Part shown: one piece after another, positions 54,799 to 64,000 of the stretch
How the letters are laid out: every line of letters begins with the position of its first letter
Numbering within the stretch: the first letter of the stretch is position 1
NCBI GenBank assembly: GCA_030762895.1
Contig: CM061070.1
Span: 35,057,652-35,121,651 of the forward strand
Origin: Sophora flavescens
Lineage: Eukaryota > Streptophyta > Magnoliopsida > Fabales > Fabaceae
DNA: 64,000 nucleotides
Direction: 5' to 3'
Program-made: the position numbers and the translations under genes
Notes under the pieces: generated by a model
Seen by the model: the letters and a program-made list of their open reading frames with translations, nothing else
The model's database searches: none
Told to the model about the DNA's origin: nothing

Positions 54799-55353
54799 TC
54801 ATGTTTGTGTTTTAGGTACCCAAATCTGTTTGGGTTCTTTTGAGTTAGTTGCAGCAATAGTTCCTTTAGGAACCCATATATACTTAGATTTATTGTATGC
54901 TGATTTTCTGTATTGACATGTAGAAGCTGTGTGACCTTTTCTAGCACAAAAATTGCATTTAACAAATGGTGTGTTTGATGTCTTAGGTGCAGCAAAAAAT
55001 TTCTTGAAAGATTTCTCATGTATCTTAGGTTCATAGTCTATTCCAACCTTATCATAAACACATTTTTGCTGTCCTAATAAAGCATTCAAGTTATCTCTAC
55101 CATTTGTGAACTTGGCTAAGTCATTTTTCAGTTTTTCAACTTCTTTAGTCAATGTGCAACACTTAGAACAATTAGAGCATATAGTTGATTCCAAAACAGT
55201 AGCCAATCTTTCTTTTACAGCACAATTTTCTGTTTTTAATTCATCTAGCTCTTTGTTTAAAACAAATTTTTTCTCTTCTAGGCATGTGATGGTTTTCTTA
55301 GACTTAATTAGCAATCTAGCAAGTCTAATGGTTTTCTTAGACTTAATTAGCAA
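54799..55353 (-). pseudogene. Copia E coiled-coil and zinc-knuckle segment
   Basis: A long heptad region (EEKKFVLNKELDELKTENCA, LTKEVEKLKNDLAKF) is followed by CNFCARKGHTASTC (CX2CX4HX4C). A 39-bp direct duplication (about 55288-55366, unit starting ATGGTTTTCTTAGACTTAAT) repeats LLIKSKKTI as a 13-residue in-frame duplication. It lies between gag and protease as in copia D. Confidence 0.75.
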
Positions 55354-56466
55354 TCTAGCAAGTCTGATGGTTTTCTTTCTGAATCACTATGATTGTTGGC
55401 CATCAAACATAGGTTTGCCTCCTCAGATTCTTCAGTGGAGTCTAGATCATTATCATCCCAAGCAATGTAGGCCTTTCTTGGCTTTCTCCACTTCTTGTCC
55501 TTTGAGTCAAACTTTTTTAGTTTTGTCCTTCTTTTGCAGCTTTGGACTGTCAAGCTTTATGTGGCCAATCTTTCCACATTCATAGCATGTGATGTTGTTT
55601 GAAGAGTTGTCACCTTTGCTGAAATTTCTTTTAGGAAAAGTGGATGGCTTTATTTTGAAGTTGCCTTTCTTCTTTAGGATGTTCTTGAATTTTCTAACTA
55701 GCATTCCCATCTCTTATTCAGATTCTGACCTCTTGTGCTGAATCATCATCATCACTGTCTTCTACTTCTTTGACTTGTGATTTCAGTGCCAATCCCTTCT
55801 TTCTTTTTCAGTTTCTTCATTCTCATTCAGTCTGTTCAACTCCAATTCGTGCTCTTGCAGTTTTCCAAACAATGTGGCAATGGTCATTGATGAGAGGTTT
55901 CTAGATTCTGAGGTTGCAATGACTTTAGGCTGTCATTCCCTGCTCAAGCATCTCATTACTTTGTTAATTTGATCCTCATTCGATATAGCTTTTCCAAGAC
56001 CACCAAGTTGGTCGACAATGTGAGTGAATCTCTTTTGTATTTCAGACATAGGTTCTCCTTGCTTCATTCTAAACAGCTCATACTCATGTGTGAGGATGTT
56101 CATTCTTGCTCTTTTGACGTCTGTGGTTCCTTCATGTGTTACTTGCAATGTATCCCACATCCCCTTTGCTGATTTGCAATTTAAAACCCTGAAAAACTCA
56201 TCACGGCTTAAAGCAGATGTTATAATCTTCTTAGCACGTGCATTATATTGAACTCTTTTCTTATCATCCTCATTCCATTTAGTTTTAAGCTTATTTCTTG
56301 GAGCACCATTAGCATCTATAGCAGATGGGACAAATGGACCATTTTCTACTGCATCCCATATGTCAACACCTGTTGCCTTAAGAAAGATTACCATTATTTC
56401 CTTCCAATAGATATACTCAGATCCATTGAAGGCAGGAGGACGTGCAAGGGAAGCCCCTTCATTCAA
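55347..56466 (-). pseudogene. Copia E gag
   Basis: MNEGASLARPPAFNGSEYIY (ATG 56466) opens a UBN2-type gag: YWKEIMVIFL, VQYNARAKKIITSALSRDEF, CKSAKGMWDTLQVTHEGT, RMNILTHEYELFRMKQGEPM. A TGA at 55933 follows CLSRE, where relatives have Trp. Downstream the reading shifts frame at least twice before a zinc knuckle CYECGKIGHIKLDSP (its last Cys is Ser) and an acidic DDNDLDSTEESEEANLCLM segment (about 55450-55400) that leads into the coiled coil. Confidence 0.85.
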
Positions 56467-56519
56467 ACAGTCATTGGAAGCTATACTCTTATAGCTGTTA
56501 AGCCAAACTTAAGAGTTTA

Positions 56520-56532
56520 GCTCTGAAGCCAA
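56520..56532 (-). other. Copia E primer binding site
   Basis: TTGGCTTCAGAGC on the - strand lies 4 nt past the LTR end. It is a diverged form of the initiator tRNA-Met complement (usual core TGGTATCAGAGC). Confidence 0.6.
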
Positions 56533-57480
56533 TTGTTGTTTTGGCTTCAACAACGCAAGAGGGGGGGGGGGGGGGGGGGGGGAATTGAGTTTTCAAAAAT
56601 TCTTCCTTTTCAAAAACTTACTTTTCAAATTAGAGTTACCTCAGGATCTTTTAAAAAAAAACAGTGAAGGGTTTTTATGAAATCTTGAATAGAAGTTGAT
56701 GAGGATAAGAAAGATTGATTCAGAATTAATAGATCACAGAATAGGTTCAGGTTGAAAACTCAATAATAACAAAATATGGAAACTGATTAAACCTTTAAAG
56801 ATTAAGAACAAGTTATGCAAGTTTCATATACAAGCATTAACAATCAAGAACAAACTTGCAGGTTTCAGTTTCAGTTATTAGTTCAGTTTCAAAAATCAAG
56901 AATGGTTTTGATCAACTCAGTTTTGAACACAGATAACACAGACTTGATTACAATCAGACTCAGGTTTCAATACAGTTTATACGGATCAAAAACAGAAATT
57001 ATATTGTACTTTAAACATCAAAATCACAGGTTCTTGAACATAAACAGAAAGTAAAAGAGTTTGAGTTTATAGATACCACACAACTAGATTTATCCTGGTT
57101 CAGTCACCACCATTGTGACCTACATCCAGTCCCCACTCCACCTGTGGGTTTTAACACACTAACACAACAAGCTTTAGCCAGGTAGCTTGAAAAACCTTTA
57201 CACCACAGAGCACTCCTTCACCTCGAGATACCACACTCTTGTGAAGAGCCTCAATGTTCTTCCTTAGTGATACCTCACCCTAATCACTCAGAGAGACTCC
57301 CTCTCTCTTTACAATCAAATAAAACGAAAAATTGATTCCTAACTCTCAATAGTCAGATAAACAAATTGAAGCATTTATGAGAACGAAACAATCCTTTTCA
57401 CAATTAGCTCAAGAAAGCTGATGAATGATATGTGTATATTGTATCTGTGATCGATATTATAAAAATGTTCCTTTGATCCC

Positions 57481-57490
57481 TCTATATATA
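57481..57490 (-). promoter_or_regulatory. Copia E TATA box (5' LTR)
   Basis: CTATATATAGAGGGATC on the - strand. Conserved position in both LTRs. Confidence 0.6.
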
Positions 57491-57743
57491 GAAAACAAGT
57501 TATAGTCGTTGGGATCAATCAAAACAGATTTGGATCTGATAACAGAATCTGTTTTCTTGATTCTGGTTCTTGAAATAAGATTCTACATCGGCTCTTATAG
57601 AATTCACGTCCATCTTGAAATTGTGCGCGTCCATCTAGCCATTTTGAATTAAGATTTTACATCGGACGAGCTAGTAGACGAGCTCCATATGCCATATCGT
57701 TGGACGGAGCTTCTCATTAAGGACTTAGCAAGTCCAAAGAGTT

Positions 57744-57985
57744 GTGTGTACGAGCACTTCTGTCACTTGTGTGGACGAGCACTTCTGTTACTTTAGTGGA
57801 CGAGCGCTTGTATTACTTTAGTGGATGAGCGCTTCTGTCACTTTAGTGGACGAGCACTTCTGTCACTTTAGTGGTCGAGCACTTCTGTCACATTAATGGA
57901 CGAGCGCTTCTGTCACTTTAGTGGACGAGCGCTTGTATCACTTTAATGGCAGAGCACTTCTGTCACTTGTGTTGGATGAGCAAAA
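57744..57985. repeat. 25-bp minisatellite in copia E U3 (5' LTR), about 9 copies
   Basis: Same unit as 50649-50863, with one more copy and its own substitutions (for example CATTAATGG and TGGCAGAGC), so the arrays changed length after insertion. Confidence 0.88.
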
Positions 57986-58625
57986 TTAGAATCTTGTTCT
58001 TATTTCCAAAAATAATTTTCATTAACAAAAACTTATTCCTTTTAATGCAAGTTATGAAAATTGATTTTCTTCATGCAACTTTTTAGTTGAGCTATTTTGT
58101 GACTAAGAGATTTCTTTCTCTCACAAATCATTTAAGACTTCAATCTAAAATTCTCCGTTAAGCTTGGTCTTGATGATCCTTTGATCTTTGTCTTTGCTCT
58201 TTGATTCCTCCATGCAGCTCCTTGATTCCTTCAAGTTCTTCCTTGAATATTTTCCTTTAATTGGTCATTGAACTTGTTGATTACTGCTTGATACCTGTCT
58301 TTGCAATTTGACACTAAAACACTTGCACACACATTAAATTGTATTTATCATATATCAAAATCTCTAAGTCATTGAGTCTAACAATATGCACAAGTAGAGA
58401 AACCACAAATAAAACATGCAAGAATGAGAAACCTATATATGGATTTTACTCGACAACTACATGCTAGACACCACATAAAACACATACACATATATCAACA
58501 CAAGTGATGAATGTGTAAAATATGTTAGTTTGGAAGTGTAATTAGGAAAGAGTTTGTAAATAATCTTAGAATTCATAGGAAAAGTGATAGGAAAATATGC
58601 ACATTCATTTGATTAGAGTTTTGAT

Positions 58626-58635
58626 CTTTTATATG
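58626..58635 (-). promoter_or_regulatory. Predicted TATA box of gypsy LTR F
   Basis: CATATAAAAGATC on the - strand, about 40 bp from the palindrome array. A second candidate CCATATATAGG is at 58430-58441. Confidence 0.4.
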
Positions 58636-58671
58636 AAAAATATACTCAAAAAGATGTTAAAAATATTCAGG

Positions 58672-58917
58672 ATTGAAGGCCGAGCGCTCAGCTTTGGAAC
58701 CGAGCGCTCAGCTAGGACAGAAACGGAAGAAAGCAATAGCAGCAGGGCATGAACCAGCGCTCAGCGCTGGTGTTGGGGCGTTCAGCGCCTGGATGCACAC
58801 AGCAAGGCAGCGCTCAGCGCCAGCCTTGGGTGCTCAACGCCAGCTGAGACAGAGAGCAGGTTTTCGGGCAGTTCTGAAGCTCCCAGCACTGGGATCAGGA
58901 TGCTCAGCGCTGGGCGA
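58672..58917. repeat. U3 palindrome array, LTR F family
   Basis: It has repeated GCGCTCAGC motifs: GAGCGCTCAGC twice, CAGCGCTCAGCGCTGG, GGGGCGTTCAGCGCC, CAGCGCTCAGCGCC and GCTCAGCGCTGGGC. It breaks at 58918, where an Athila/Tat-like LTR begins. Confidence 0.8.
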
Positions 58918-59776
58918 TGATGTCGTGCGAATGCACGTGCGATTCCGGCAAGTGTACCGGATTGTCTCCAAGTAATAAAAGATATCGATCCCACAAAGAC
59001 CGTGATCTCAAATCACAACTAATTGTTAAGTGATAAAACTGAACTGTATAAAAAGATTTTTGAATTTTGAAAAGGTTTTGAATTTGAATTAAGAGATAAC
59101 CTAAAATCAGAGTCAAATAAACAGAAAGTAAACAGTTTATGGATTTTCAGATCTAAAAGGATTCCTAGGGATTTGGGTTACCAACAAGATCGTTTATGTT
59201 ACTAAACCGATTAACCCTTGTTAATTGTCAAAATTGCCTTGAAGGCGAATTTATCCTCAAATAGTTTAAGCTCCATCTCGGGTTAAAAAAACGGTGCCCA
59301 ATTGAATCAACCCCTACTCTCGTGGTAGTTGAATTCAGATTGGACCATTTACGTTTTGTGACAATTCGTTAATCCTCGAAGGACGGCTTCTAACTCTCGT
59401 GATTTCAGTCCTAAGTCTGATTCTATAGATCCGACACCTAAGTTCACCGCTAGGTTCCTCCTTAGAATATCTACGACATGTAAATAAGCGCGCACCAGAT
59501 TTACAAATAGTTAAAACACTAGAAGTCAGATCTAAAACAAAATCGCAATTAACAAAGTTGAAACATCAGTTTACTGTCATAAACAAACCTTGGGCATAGC
59601 CCCAATCCCTAGAAACTAAGCTACTACTCAAGCATGGTCATGGTGACGACAAGCTTGATTACAAATAACATGAAAGCAGAAAATCAGAGAAAAAGAGGAA
59701 GAAGAAGAGGAGAGATCCTAGATTATTGCCTAAGTGGTAGAAGCCAAAAGTCCTCCAAGACTCTGACTTGATCCCA

Positions 59777-59785
59777 TATTTATAG
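59777..59785 (-). promoter_or_regulatory. Predicted TATA box of the 58918-60290 LTR
   Basis: CTATAAATATGGGATC on the - strand, about 75 bp downstream of the palindrome array. Confidence 0.5.
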
Positions 59786-59859
59786 ATTTGGGAAGTTTGA
59801 ATCCCAATCTAACACAAATTAGATCTAAATCAGTTGCTTCTGATCCAAGTAATGTGCAT

Positions 59860-60070
59860 CACGGCCTGGCCGTGATGGCTTCTGCCTTGTGCGCTGCTTC
59901 AATAAATGGTCTGTCATGGCCGTGATGCTCATCACGGCCTTGCCGTGATGGCCATCACGGCCGTGATGTCCATCATGACCTGGCCCTGACAGCTTGACTT
60001 TAGCCTTCTTTCTTTTCAGTTTTGCTCGATCATGGCCGTGATGGGCATCACGGCTAGGTCGTGATGGGCT
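59860..60070. repeat. U3 palindrome array, third family
   Basis: CATCACGGCCTGGCCGTGAT, CATCACGGCCTTGCCGTGAT, CATCACGGCCGTGATG, ATCATGGCCGTGATG and CATCACGGCTAGGTCGTGAT. The stem is ATCACGGCC/GGCCGTGAT with variable 0-4 nt centres. Confidence 0.85.
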
Positions 60071-60290
60071 CTGTTTGGCTCATTTTCTTCACTTTTCAAG
60101 CCCCATCTTCATCCAAACTCCATCATGGTTGATCTTGAGCATTTAACCCTTAATTTCTGCAAAACAACACCACAAAACCGTCTTACTCGTTCCAAGGTAA
60201 AAATTAACAAAAATCAAATTAAAAATGCCTAAACTATATGAAAATGCATGCAAAATGATAAACAAAGATGAGGTGAAATCACACTCATCA

Positions 60291-61550
60291 AATCACCCCA
60301 AGCTTAAGATTTTGGTTGTCCTCAAGCAATCACTATGGCCAGAAGATATAAATAATCAGAGCATGGATAGTGAACCAAGAACCCGAGAAACTAATCCAAG
60401 TGACAGGCACATTCGAATAAATCCCCAAGAGATAATTGATTTCAAGTCCAATTAGAAGCTTAGGTTCATCAAATTCATATTCTCACTGATTCAGGCACTC
60501 GTCTCACCTCACTCAAGTGTTCCAGGGTATATGACAATTCGCTCAATTTCCTCAAGGAAGGTATTCTACCATAAGCTTGATTATTAACCAAATCTCTACT
60601 TTATTAATGAAAACACATAAGAATCAAGAGGTCTTTTACTTTGGTTGTAATGTGGCCAGGGGATTAATTGTTAGGTGGGGAGATCAAGAAAAGGAAATTT
60701 CAAGAAGGCTAAACAAATTATCAAACATTGCAAAGCATGACACCTTCTAAAATACCTTTTTTGGCTTTGATTCACTTTTCCACCTTTCTTTCTTTCTTTT
60801 TATTTTTATTTCTCACTTTCTTTTGTCATCCCCTTCTCCATTTTTTTTGTGTTTATTTCATTTTATTTATTTGGATAAGGGGAGATTTTTAGCTCAAGAG
60901 AAATATTTTCTAACTTTCTCATCCCAAACTTTTTCAGACTACCTTTTTACCCTTTTGTAATACTTTAAAAGGTGTCATACCAAGCATTATTTATCAAAGT
61001 AATTCAAGGTACCAAGAAAAGTATTTTATTCTTTTAGGCTCAAAATTGGGCAACTAAGGGGTATCATTTAATCAATCAAAGCTCAGAAGGCCGGAAAAAA
61101 TACCTAGTGCCTCAATCATTTTCAAATATGTTTTCAAATTTTTTTGAAGTTTCAAAACGGTTTCAAGTCAAGTTCTAGAGAATACAATCCAAGAGGAATT
61201 AAAACAATCTATCACAAGGAATGGGGTAGATTTAGTGAGTACCCCTTTTTGGCTCAAAATCTTACATTTAGTAGTTCAAAAATCAGTGAGAAACACAAAT
61301 TTAAGGAAGCACATGCTAATTATCAACTATCAAAAGATCATCTCAAGGATTTTTATTTTTAGCCTTGTCACAAGAATAAAAAATTGGGTTCAAAAATTCA
61401 CTATCTCAAATCATTTGGCACCAAGTTCTCACAATTGGATGCATATTCTAAGTGAGGGGCAATCTAGAGAATGATCATGCAAAACTATGCCTATATGAAT
61501 GCAACATGCAAAATGCAAAGAACCTATAAATTCATATTTCTGCAGTTGTA
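60291..61550 (-). other. Interior 3' region of the - strand Athila/Tat-like element, non-coding
   Basis: It begins with the PPT (60291-60308). The rest is AT-rich with pyrimidine runs (60780-60870) and has no gag/pol motif. An open frame at 60225-60455 crosses the LTR/PPT boundary and is not a gene. The junction with the + strand LTR to the right is not sharp. Confidence 0.5.
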
Positions 61551-62398
61551 ACTAGATCTTTGACTCATTTTTGGTGCGATTTCACCTTGGTTCAGCATTT
61601 TCTCTCTGGATTCCTTGGAGATTCAAGCTTGGGAACAAGATTTGGAGCTTCCATGGCTTCCTCCACTCATTCCTACTCAAGTTTCTTCTTCCCTTTTCTT
61701 TTGACTATGAGTTGTTAGATCTCTTAGGTTAGGTTTAGGATGAACTTGATTGAATGTTGATGTAATGAAGTTTGATTTGTGATTTCAATGCAATTTTGTT
61801 CAGTTTGATTAATCTCTTCTATGCTTAATGCTTTTCTTGGATTGATCAACCTTGAAATGACGTTAGGTTCAATTTCACAATTGGAAAATTGGTGACTTAA
61901 TTGGAAATAAAGTTCATTAATATTGTGTTGTTAATTCTAGTAATAGAACTATATTGCAATACATTCTTGTGAATCCAATGCTTAATGTTTGTTCCAATCT
62001 TGCATCACCTAAGGAATTAGGGTTCTTGAATTGTAACAAAAGGATTATCACCTAAGGAATTAGGGATAAATCTAGGTTAGTGATTTGAATGTCAATTGAA
62101 TGAATTGGATTGAGATTAAGATTGAACAAAGTTACATTAGGTGGAAATTGAGGGATTCCGATACCTAACCGTTTTTACCTATATTGAATTCATTCCTTAA
62201 TTGTTGTTGTTTAATTCATTGTTGTGACAACTCTAAATACAAAAATTCATAAATGTTTTGAAACCATGACATTCATTCTTTCAAATAGCTATTGCCTAGG
62301 CTACGTTGATACTTGATCACAATCCTCGTTGGGAACGATACTCTACTCTCACTCAATTACTTGTCGCGATTTCGTACACTTGCCAAACCATCAACAAG
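61551..62398 (+). repeat. 5' LTR of a + strand Athila-like element (left end truncated or unclear)
   Basis: It ends CACTTGCCAAACCATCAACA just before the PBS. It shares TCTATGCTTAATGCTTTTCT and the terminal GGAACGATACTC...TTACTTGTCGCG layout with the solo LTR. No TGATG start or palindrome array is visible to the left, so U3 is missing or lies in unrecognised sequence. Confidence 0.6.
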
Positions 62399-62402
62399 TT
62401 TT

Positions 62403-62420
62403 TGGCGCCGTTGCCGAGGA
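62403..62420 (+). other. Primer binding site, tRNA-Asp type
   Basis: TGGCGCCGTTGCCGAGGA differs by one base from the TGGCGCCGTTGCCGGGGA form used by Athila/Tat gypsy elements. It lies 4 nt after the LTR. Confidence 0.8.
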
Positions 62421-62565
62421 TTGTTGATTTCAATATCAAGGAAACAAAGGCATTGCTAATTTGGACATTGTTTTTTTTTTAATTCTCATTTTAGTAATTG
62501 GTTTTCATTGTTATAATTCCTTACTTTGGATTCTTGTTTTGTGAGCAAAGTATCCACTACAGACC

Positions 62566-63117
62566 ATGGACATCTTTGAAGCTACTCTTCTTACTCAAAG
62601 AAAACTTATTGCAAAACAATTGGAGTTGATGTCTAAACAACTTCAAGTCATGCAAGTGAAGGCAATGAAACCATTGCCACCTACATGTGATTTTTGTGGT
62701 GAACACCATAAACTTGAAAATTGTGAGGTTCAATTCAATGCACAAGAGGAGGCTTATTACATGGAGAACCTTATGAGGGGACAAGATGCACAACCTCACC
62801 ACCAATCCAATGAGTATTTGGATAGAGTTTCCAACCTCGAAAATGTTTTAACTCAATTCATGGAAGCTACTCAAGCGAATTTTAAGAACACATAAGCTTC
62901 GATCACGAATCTTGAGATTCAAGTTGGGACATTATTTGAGAAATTGGGTTGTTTTGTACAGAAAAAGATAGAGTTGGTAAGAGAGCAAGAGTCACATGTT
63001 TGGGAAATGGTTGAGCAAGAAGAAGTATTTGTAGAAATGGAAAGTGAACATGACTCAAGAGAAGTGGTGGATGAGAAACAAAAAGAAAGTGTAGTTGTAG
63101 TATTAGATGAAAAATAG
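62566..63117 (+). pseudogene. Athila-like gag remnant
   Basis: ATG 62566 (MDIFEATLLTQRKLIAKQLE). A zinc-knuckle-like motif CDFCGEHHKLENC (residues about 41-53) is followed by AYYMENLMRG, as in the gag C-terminus of Athila-type elements. An in-frame TAA at 62893 follows TQANFKNT, after which ASITNLEIQVGTLFEKL continues in the same frame (relatives have ASIRNLE), then an acidic tail ending at TAG 63115. The whole N-terminal gag core and all of pol are absent between here and the 3' region, so this is an internally deleted, pol-less derivative. Confidence 0.65.
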
Positions 63118-63370
63118 TGACATCGAAGAGAAGCCAAGGGTAAGGCATGAAGAGATTCATATGGCCGAGACTCAACCTTTGGTGATTAAAGAGAATAGTC
63201 CCATGCGAAATGAGTTTTATATACTTCAAGAATGGGGAAACACATATTCCAAATGCCTAATTGTTGGGGCATGGGAACATTTGCTTCCTTATAGTAAATA
63301 CATGGGACAACTTGTGAAGAAAAGAAAGCGGAAGGAGGATATATTCTTCTTGTCATATAAACCGCCCTAA
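63107..63370 (+). CDS. Short ORF of unknown function in the Athila-like derivative
   Basis: 87 codons, overlapping the end of the gag remnant by 11 bp. It contains WGNTYSKCLIVGAWEHLLPY and a basic-acidic tail LVKKRKRKEDIFFLSYKPP. The stop is followed at once by a phrase with GGGAGGCAACCGAAAC that I associate with the 3' end of pol-less gypsy elements. It could be a leftover linker rather than a gene. Confidence 0.35.
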   Translation: MKNSDIEEKPRVRHEEIHMAETQPLVIKENSPMRNEFYILQEWGNTYSKCLIVGAWEHLLPYSKYMGQLVKKRKRKEDIFFLSYKPP

Positions 63371-63624
63371 GAAAAGAGATCAAATGTCAAGCTAGTGACG
63401 TTAAAGAAACCCTACTTGGGAGGCAACCGAAACATTTTTCTTCTTGTATTTTTGTTCTTTTTTCGTCCTTATCATGAAAAAAAAAAGTAGTTCATTGAGA
63501 TGATTGAGTGGTTTCCTTGATGTGTAGGTCATATAATGTGGTGTAATTGCTTTGAATTGTTATGTTGGCACATCTAATGAAAAAGGACCAAAGGCAGAAA
63601 TGACACAAGAGAATGGTGAAAATG

Positions 63625-63740
63625 ACCCTCTGTGGGCGTCGGGCGCTACTGTGAGCGCTAAGCGCAAACAGAAAGCAGTTTCAGCAGAAAATATTGCACC
63701 TTGGGCACTGAGCATGGATTCCTAGTGCTGAACGCTAGCC
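63625..63740. repeat. GCGC-rich palindromic segment near the element 3' end
   Basis: GGGCGCTACTGTGAGCGC, GAGCGCTAAGCGC and degenerate GCTGAACGCTAGC. It has the same flavour as the LTR F array (GCGCTCAGC), but here it lies in the 3' region of the + strand element and is much decayed. Confidence 0.5.
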
Positions 63741-63753
63741 AATGCAAAAAAAA

Positions 63754-63960
63754 AAAAATTTTGCACATGCTCATCCTTGGTGCAGAAGAAATGGGGCATT
63801 GCTCTCTATGGTGTTCCAACTCCTCAGTGACATCCATGCCCCATTTCTTTATTTGTTAAAGATCAACCACCTTTCCAGCAAGGATCTTTTCCATATCATC
63901 AATCTTCATGCCATATTTGGTAACAATTTCTCTAGCAGAGAGATTCTTTTTGGGTGCCAT
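63754..63960 (-). pseudogene. Antisense fragment resembling the N-terminus of the copia D extra ORF
   Basis: ATG 63960 reads MAPKKNLSAREIVTKYGMKI then DDMEKILAGKVVDL, a TAA at 63858, and QIKKWGMDVTEELE. It lines up with the copia D extra ORF start (MAPKGPSKKLV...LGMRIDDISMVVPGRFVKM...GGINVLPELE) in length and spacing, and both open with ATGGCACCCAAA. It lies antisense to the Athila-like element. About 68 codons are readable. The upstream region (63961-64000) is cut by the window edge. Confidence 0.5.
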
Positions 63961-64000
63961 AGAGAAAGACAAGTTTAGGGTTTGAGAGATTTGGGGGTTT

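Larger units (their letters stand above)
49470..58383 (-). mobile_element. Copia E (SIRE/Maximus-like), best-preserved element
   Basis: 5' LTR 56537-58383, PBS, gag, coiled coil, protease-integrase, RT-RNase H, PPT, 3' LTR 49473-51263. A 5-bp repeat ATATG occurs at 49465-49469 and 58384-58388. It fits a TSD if three extra bases (TAT) precede the left LTR. It inserted in LTR F. There is no extra ORF between RNase H and PPT (only about 390 bp there), unlike copia D. Pol has one 1-nt deletion and three stops. Confidence 0.92.
56537..58383 (-). repeat. Copia E 5' LTR (1847 bp)
   Basis: Partner of 49473-51263. It contains an uninterrupted G run of about 20 at 56562-56582, a TATA box (57481-57490) and the 25-bp array at 57744-57985 (about 9 units). 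Confidence 0.92.
48552..58917 (-). mobile_element. Gypsy LTR F (Tekay-like ends), split by copia E, cut by the next LTR
   Basis: It starts TGCGACACCCC, like the TGTGACACCC end of the element A LTR. Parts: 48552-49469 and, after copia E, 58384-58917. No PBS lies outside 48552, so this is the outer end of a 3' LTR or solo LTR. It contains an ORF (48956-49444), TATA candidates (58430-58441 and 58626-58635) and a palindrome array (58672-58917) that breaks at the LTR starting at 58918. Its U3 start is not in the window. Confidence 0.6.
58918..60290 (-). repeat. Athila/Tat-like 3' LTR (1373 bp)
   Basis: Ends TGATGTCGTGCG...TCACACTCATCA on the + strand. On the - strand it starts TGATGAGTGTG directly after a purine tract CTTAAGCTTGGGGTGATT, so it is the 3' LTR of a - strand element whose interior lies to the right. 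Its 3' end (ACTTGGAGACAATCCGG, TACACTTGCC) parallels the solo LTR at 37448 and the LTR ending near 62398. It inserted inside the LTR F palindrome array. Confidence 0.8.

Noticed and set aside
58669..58975. 100-codon frame through the LTR F palindromes
   Set aside because: It is produced by the GC-rich repeat, crosses the junction with the next LTR at 58918 and shows no protein-like features.
60225..60455. 76-codon open frame on the + strand
   Set aside because: It runs antisense across an LTR end and polypurine tract, so it is incidental.

Overview
The window is nuclear DNA of a flowering plant, probably a legume. No cellular protein gene, rRNA, tRNA or CRISPR array could be supported. Almost everything recognisable is transposable-element DNA: LINE 3' ends, hAT-, PIF/Harbinger-, MULE- and possibly CACTA-type DNA elements, Ty1/copia and Ty3/gypsy LTR retrotransposons, and tandem arrays carried by those elements. 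The legume assignment is an inference from an Ogre-like LTR element with tandem repeats beside its 3' LTR, from SIRE/Maximus-like copia elements, and from TIR families common in legumes. I ran no database search.

Layout. 1-7350: two LINE RNase H tails (one 5'-truncated insertion has a 15-bp target-site duplication, TSD), two fold-back elements, a decayed copia LTR split by an 806-bp hAT element with an 8-bp TSD, and a scrap of MULE transposase. 7381-44481 is one nested stack. Copia C1 (+ strand, oldest) was entered by a chromovirus-type gypsy element A (- strand, 10263-30777, TSD TCTCT). A was in turn entered by a pol-less Ogre-like element B (- strand, 12131-23740, TSD GAGCA). C1 was also entered, in its RNase H region, by copia D (- strand, 32043-44481). 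D itself received a solo gypsy LTR (37448-38878, TSD ATCAT) and a 920-bp PIF/Harbinger-type element (40468-41387, TSD TTA). 44483-45057 is a 98-bp tandem array. It is followed by AT-rich intergenic DNA with a Tourist-like MITE. From 47095 come decayed B-like LTR pieces, then gypsy LTR F (from 48552) interrupted by the nearly intact copia E (- strand, 49470-58383). After F there is a 3' LTR of an Athila/Tat-like element (58918-60290, - strand), and then a + strand pol-less Athila-like element (PBS at 62403, gag remnant at 62566) that reaches the window end.

State of the genes. Every element I can read is broken. Element A's pol keeps one reading frame for 3.2 kb but carries eight in-frame stops, mostly at positions where relatives have Gln or Arg. 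Element E is the best preserved, with a single 1-nt deletion and three nonsense codons in pol, plus a nonsense codon and frameshifts in gag. Stops of this kind fit C-to-T decay of methylated DNA.

Main observations. (1) Four different gypsy LTR families carry an array of GC-rich hyphenated palindromes in U3, just upstream of a TATA box. The stem sequence is family-specific but the position is shared, and two of these arrays contain a later retrotransposon insertion. (2) B has no gag or pol but carries two satellite-like arrays (49 bp x about 21, 82-87 bp x about 16) next to its 3' LTR. (3) Copia D has an extra ORF downstream of pol. A short antisense fragment with a similar N-terminus lies at the window end beside an Athila-like element. 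(4) LTR F contains a 162-codon ORF of unknown function downstream of its own promoter.
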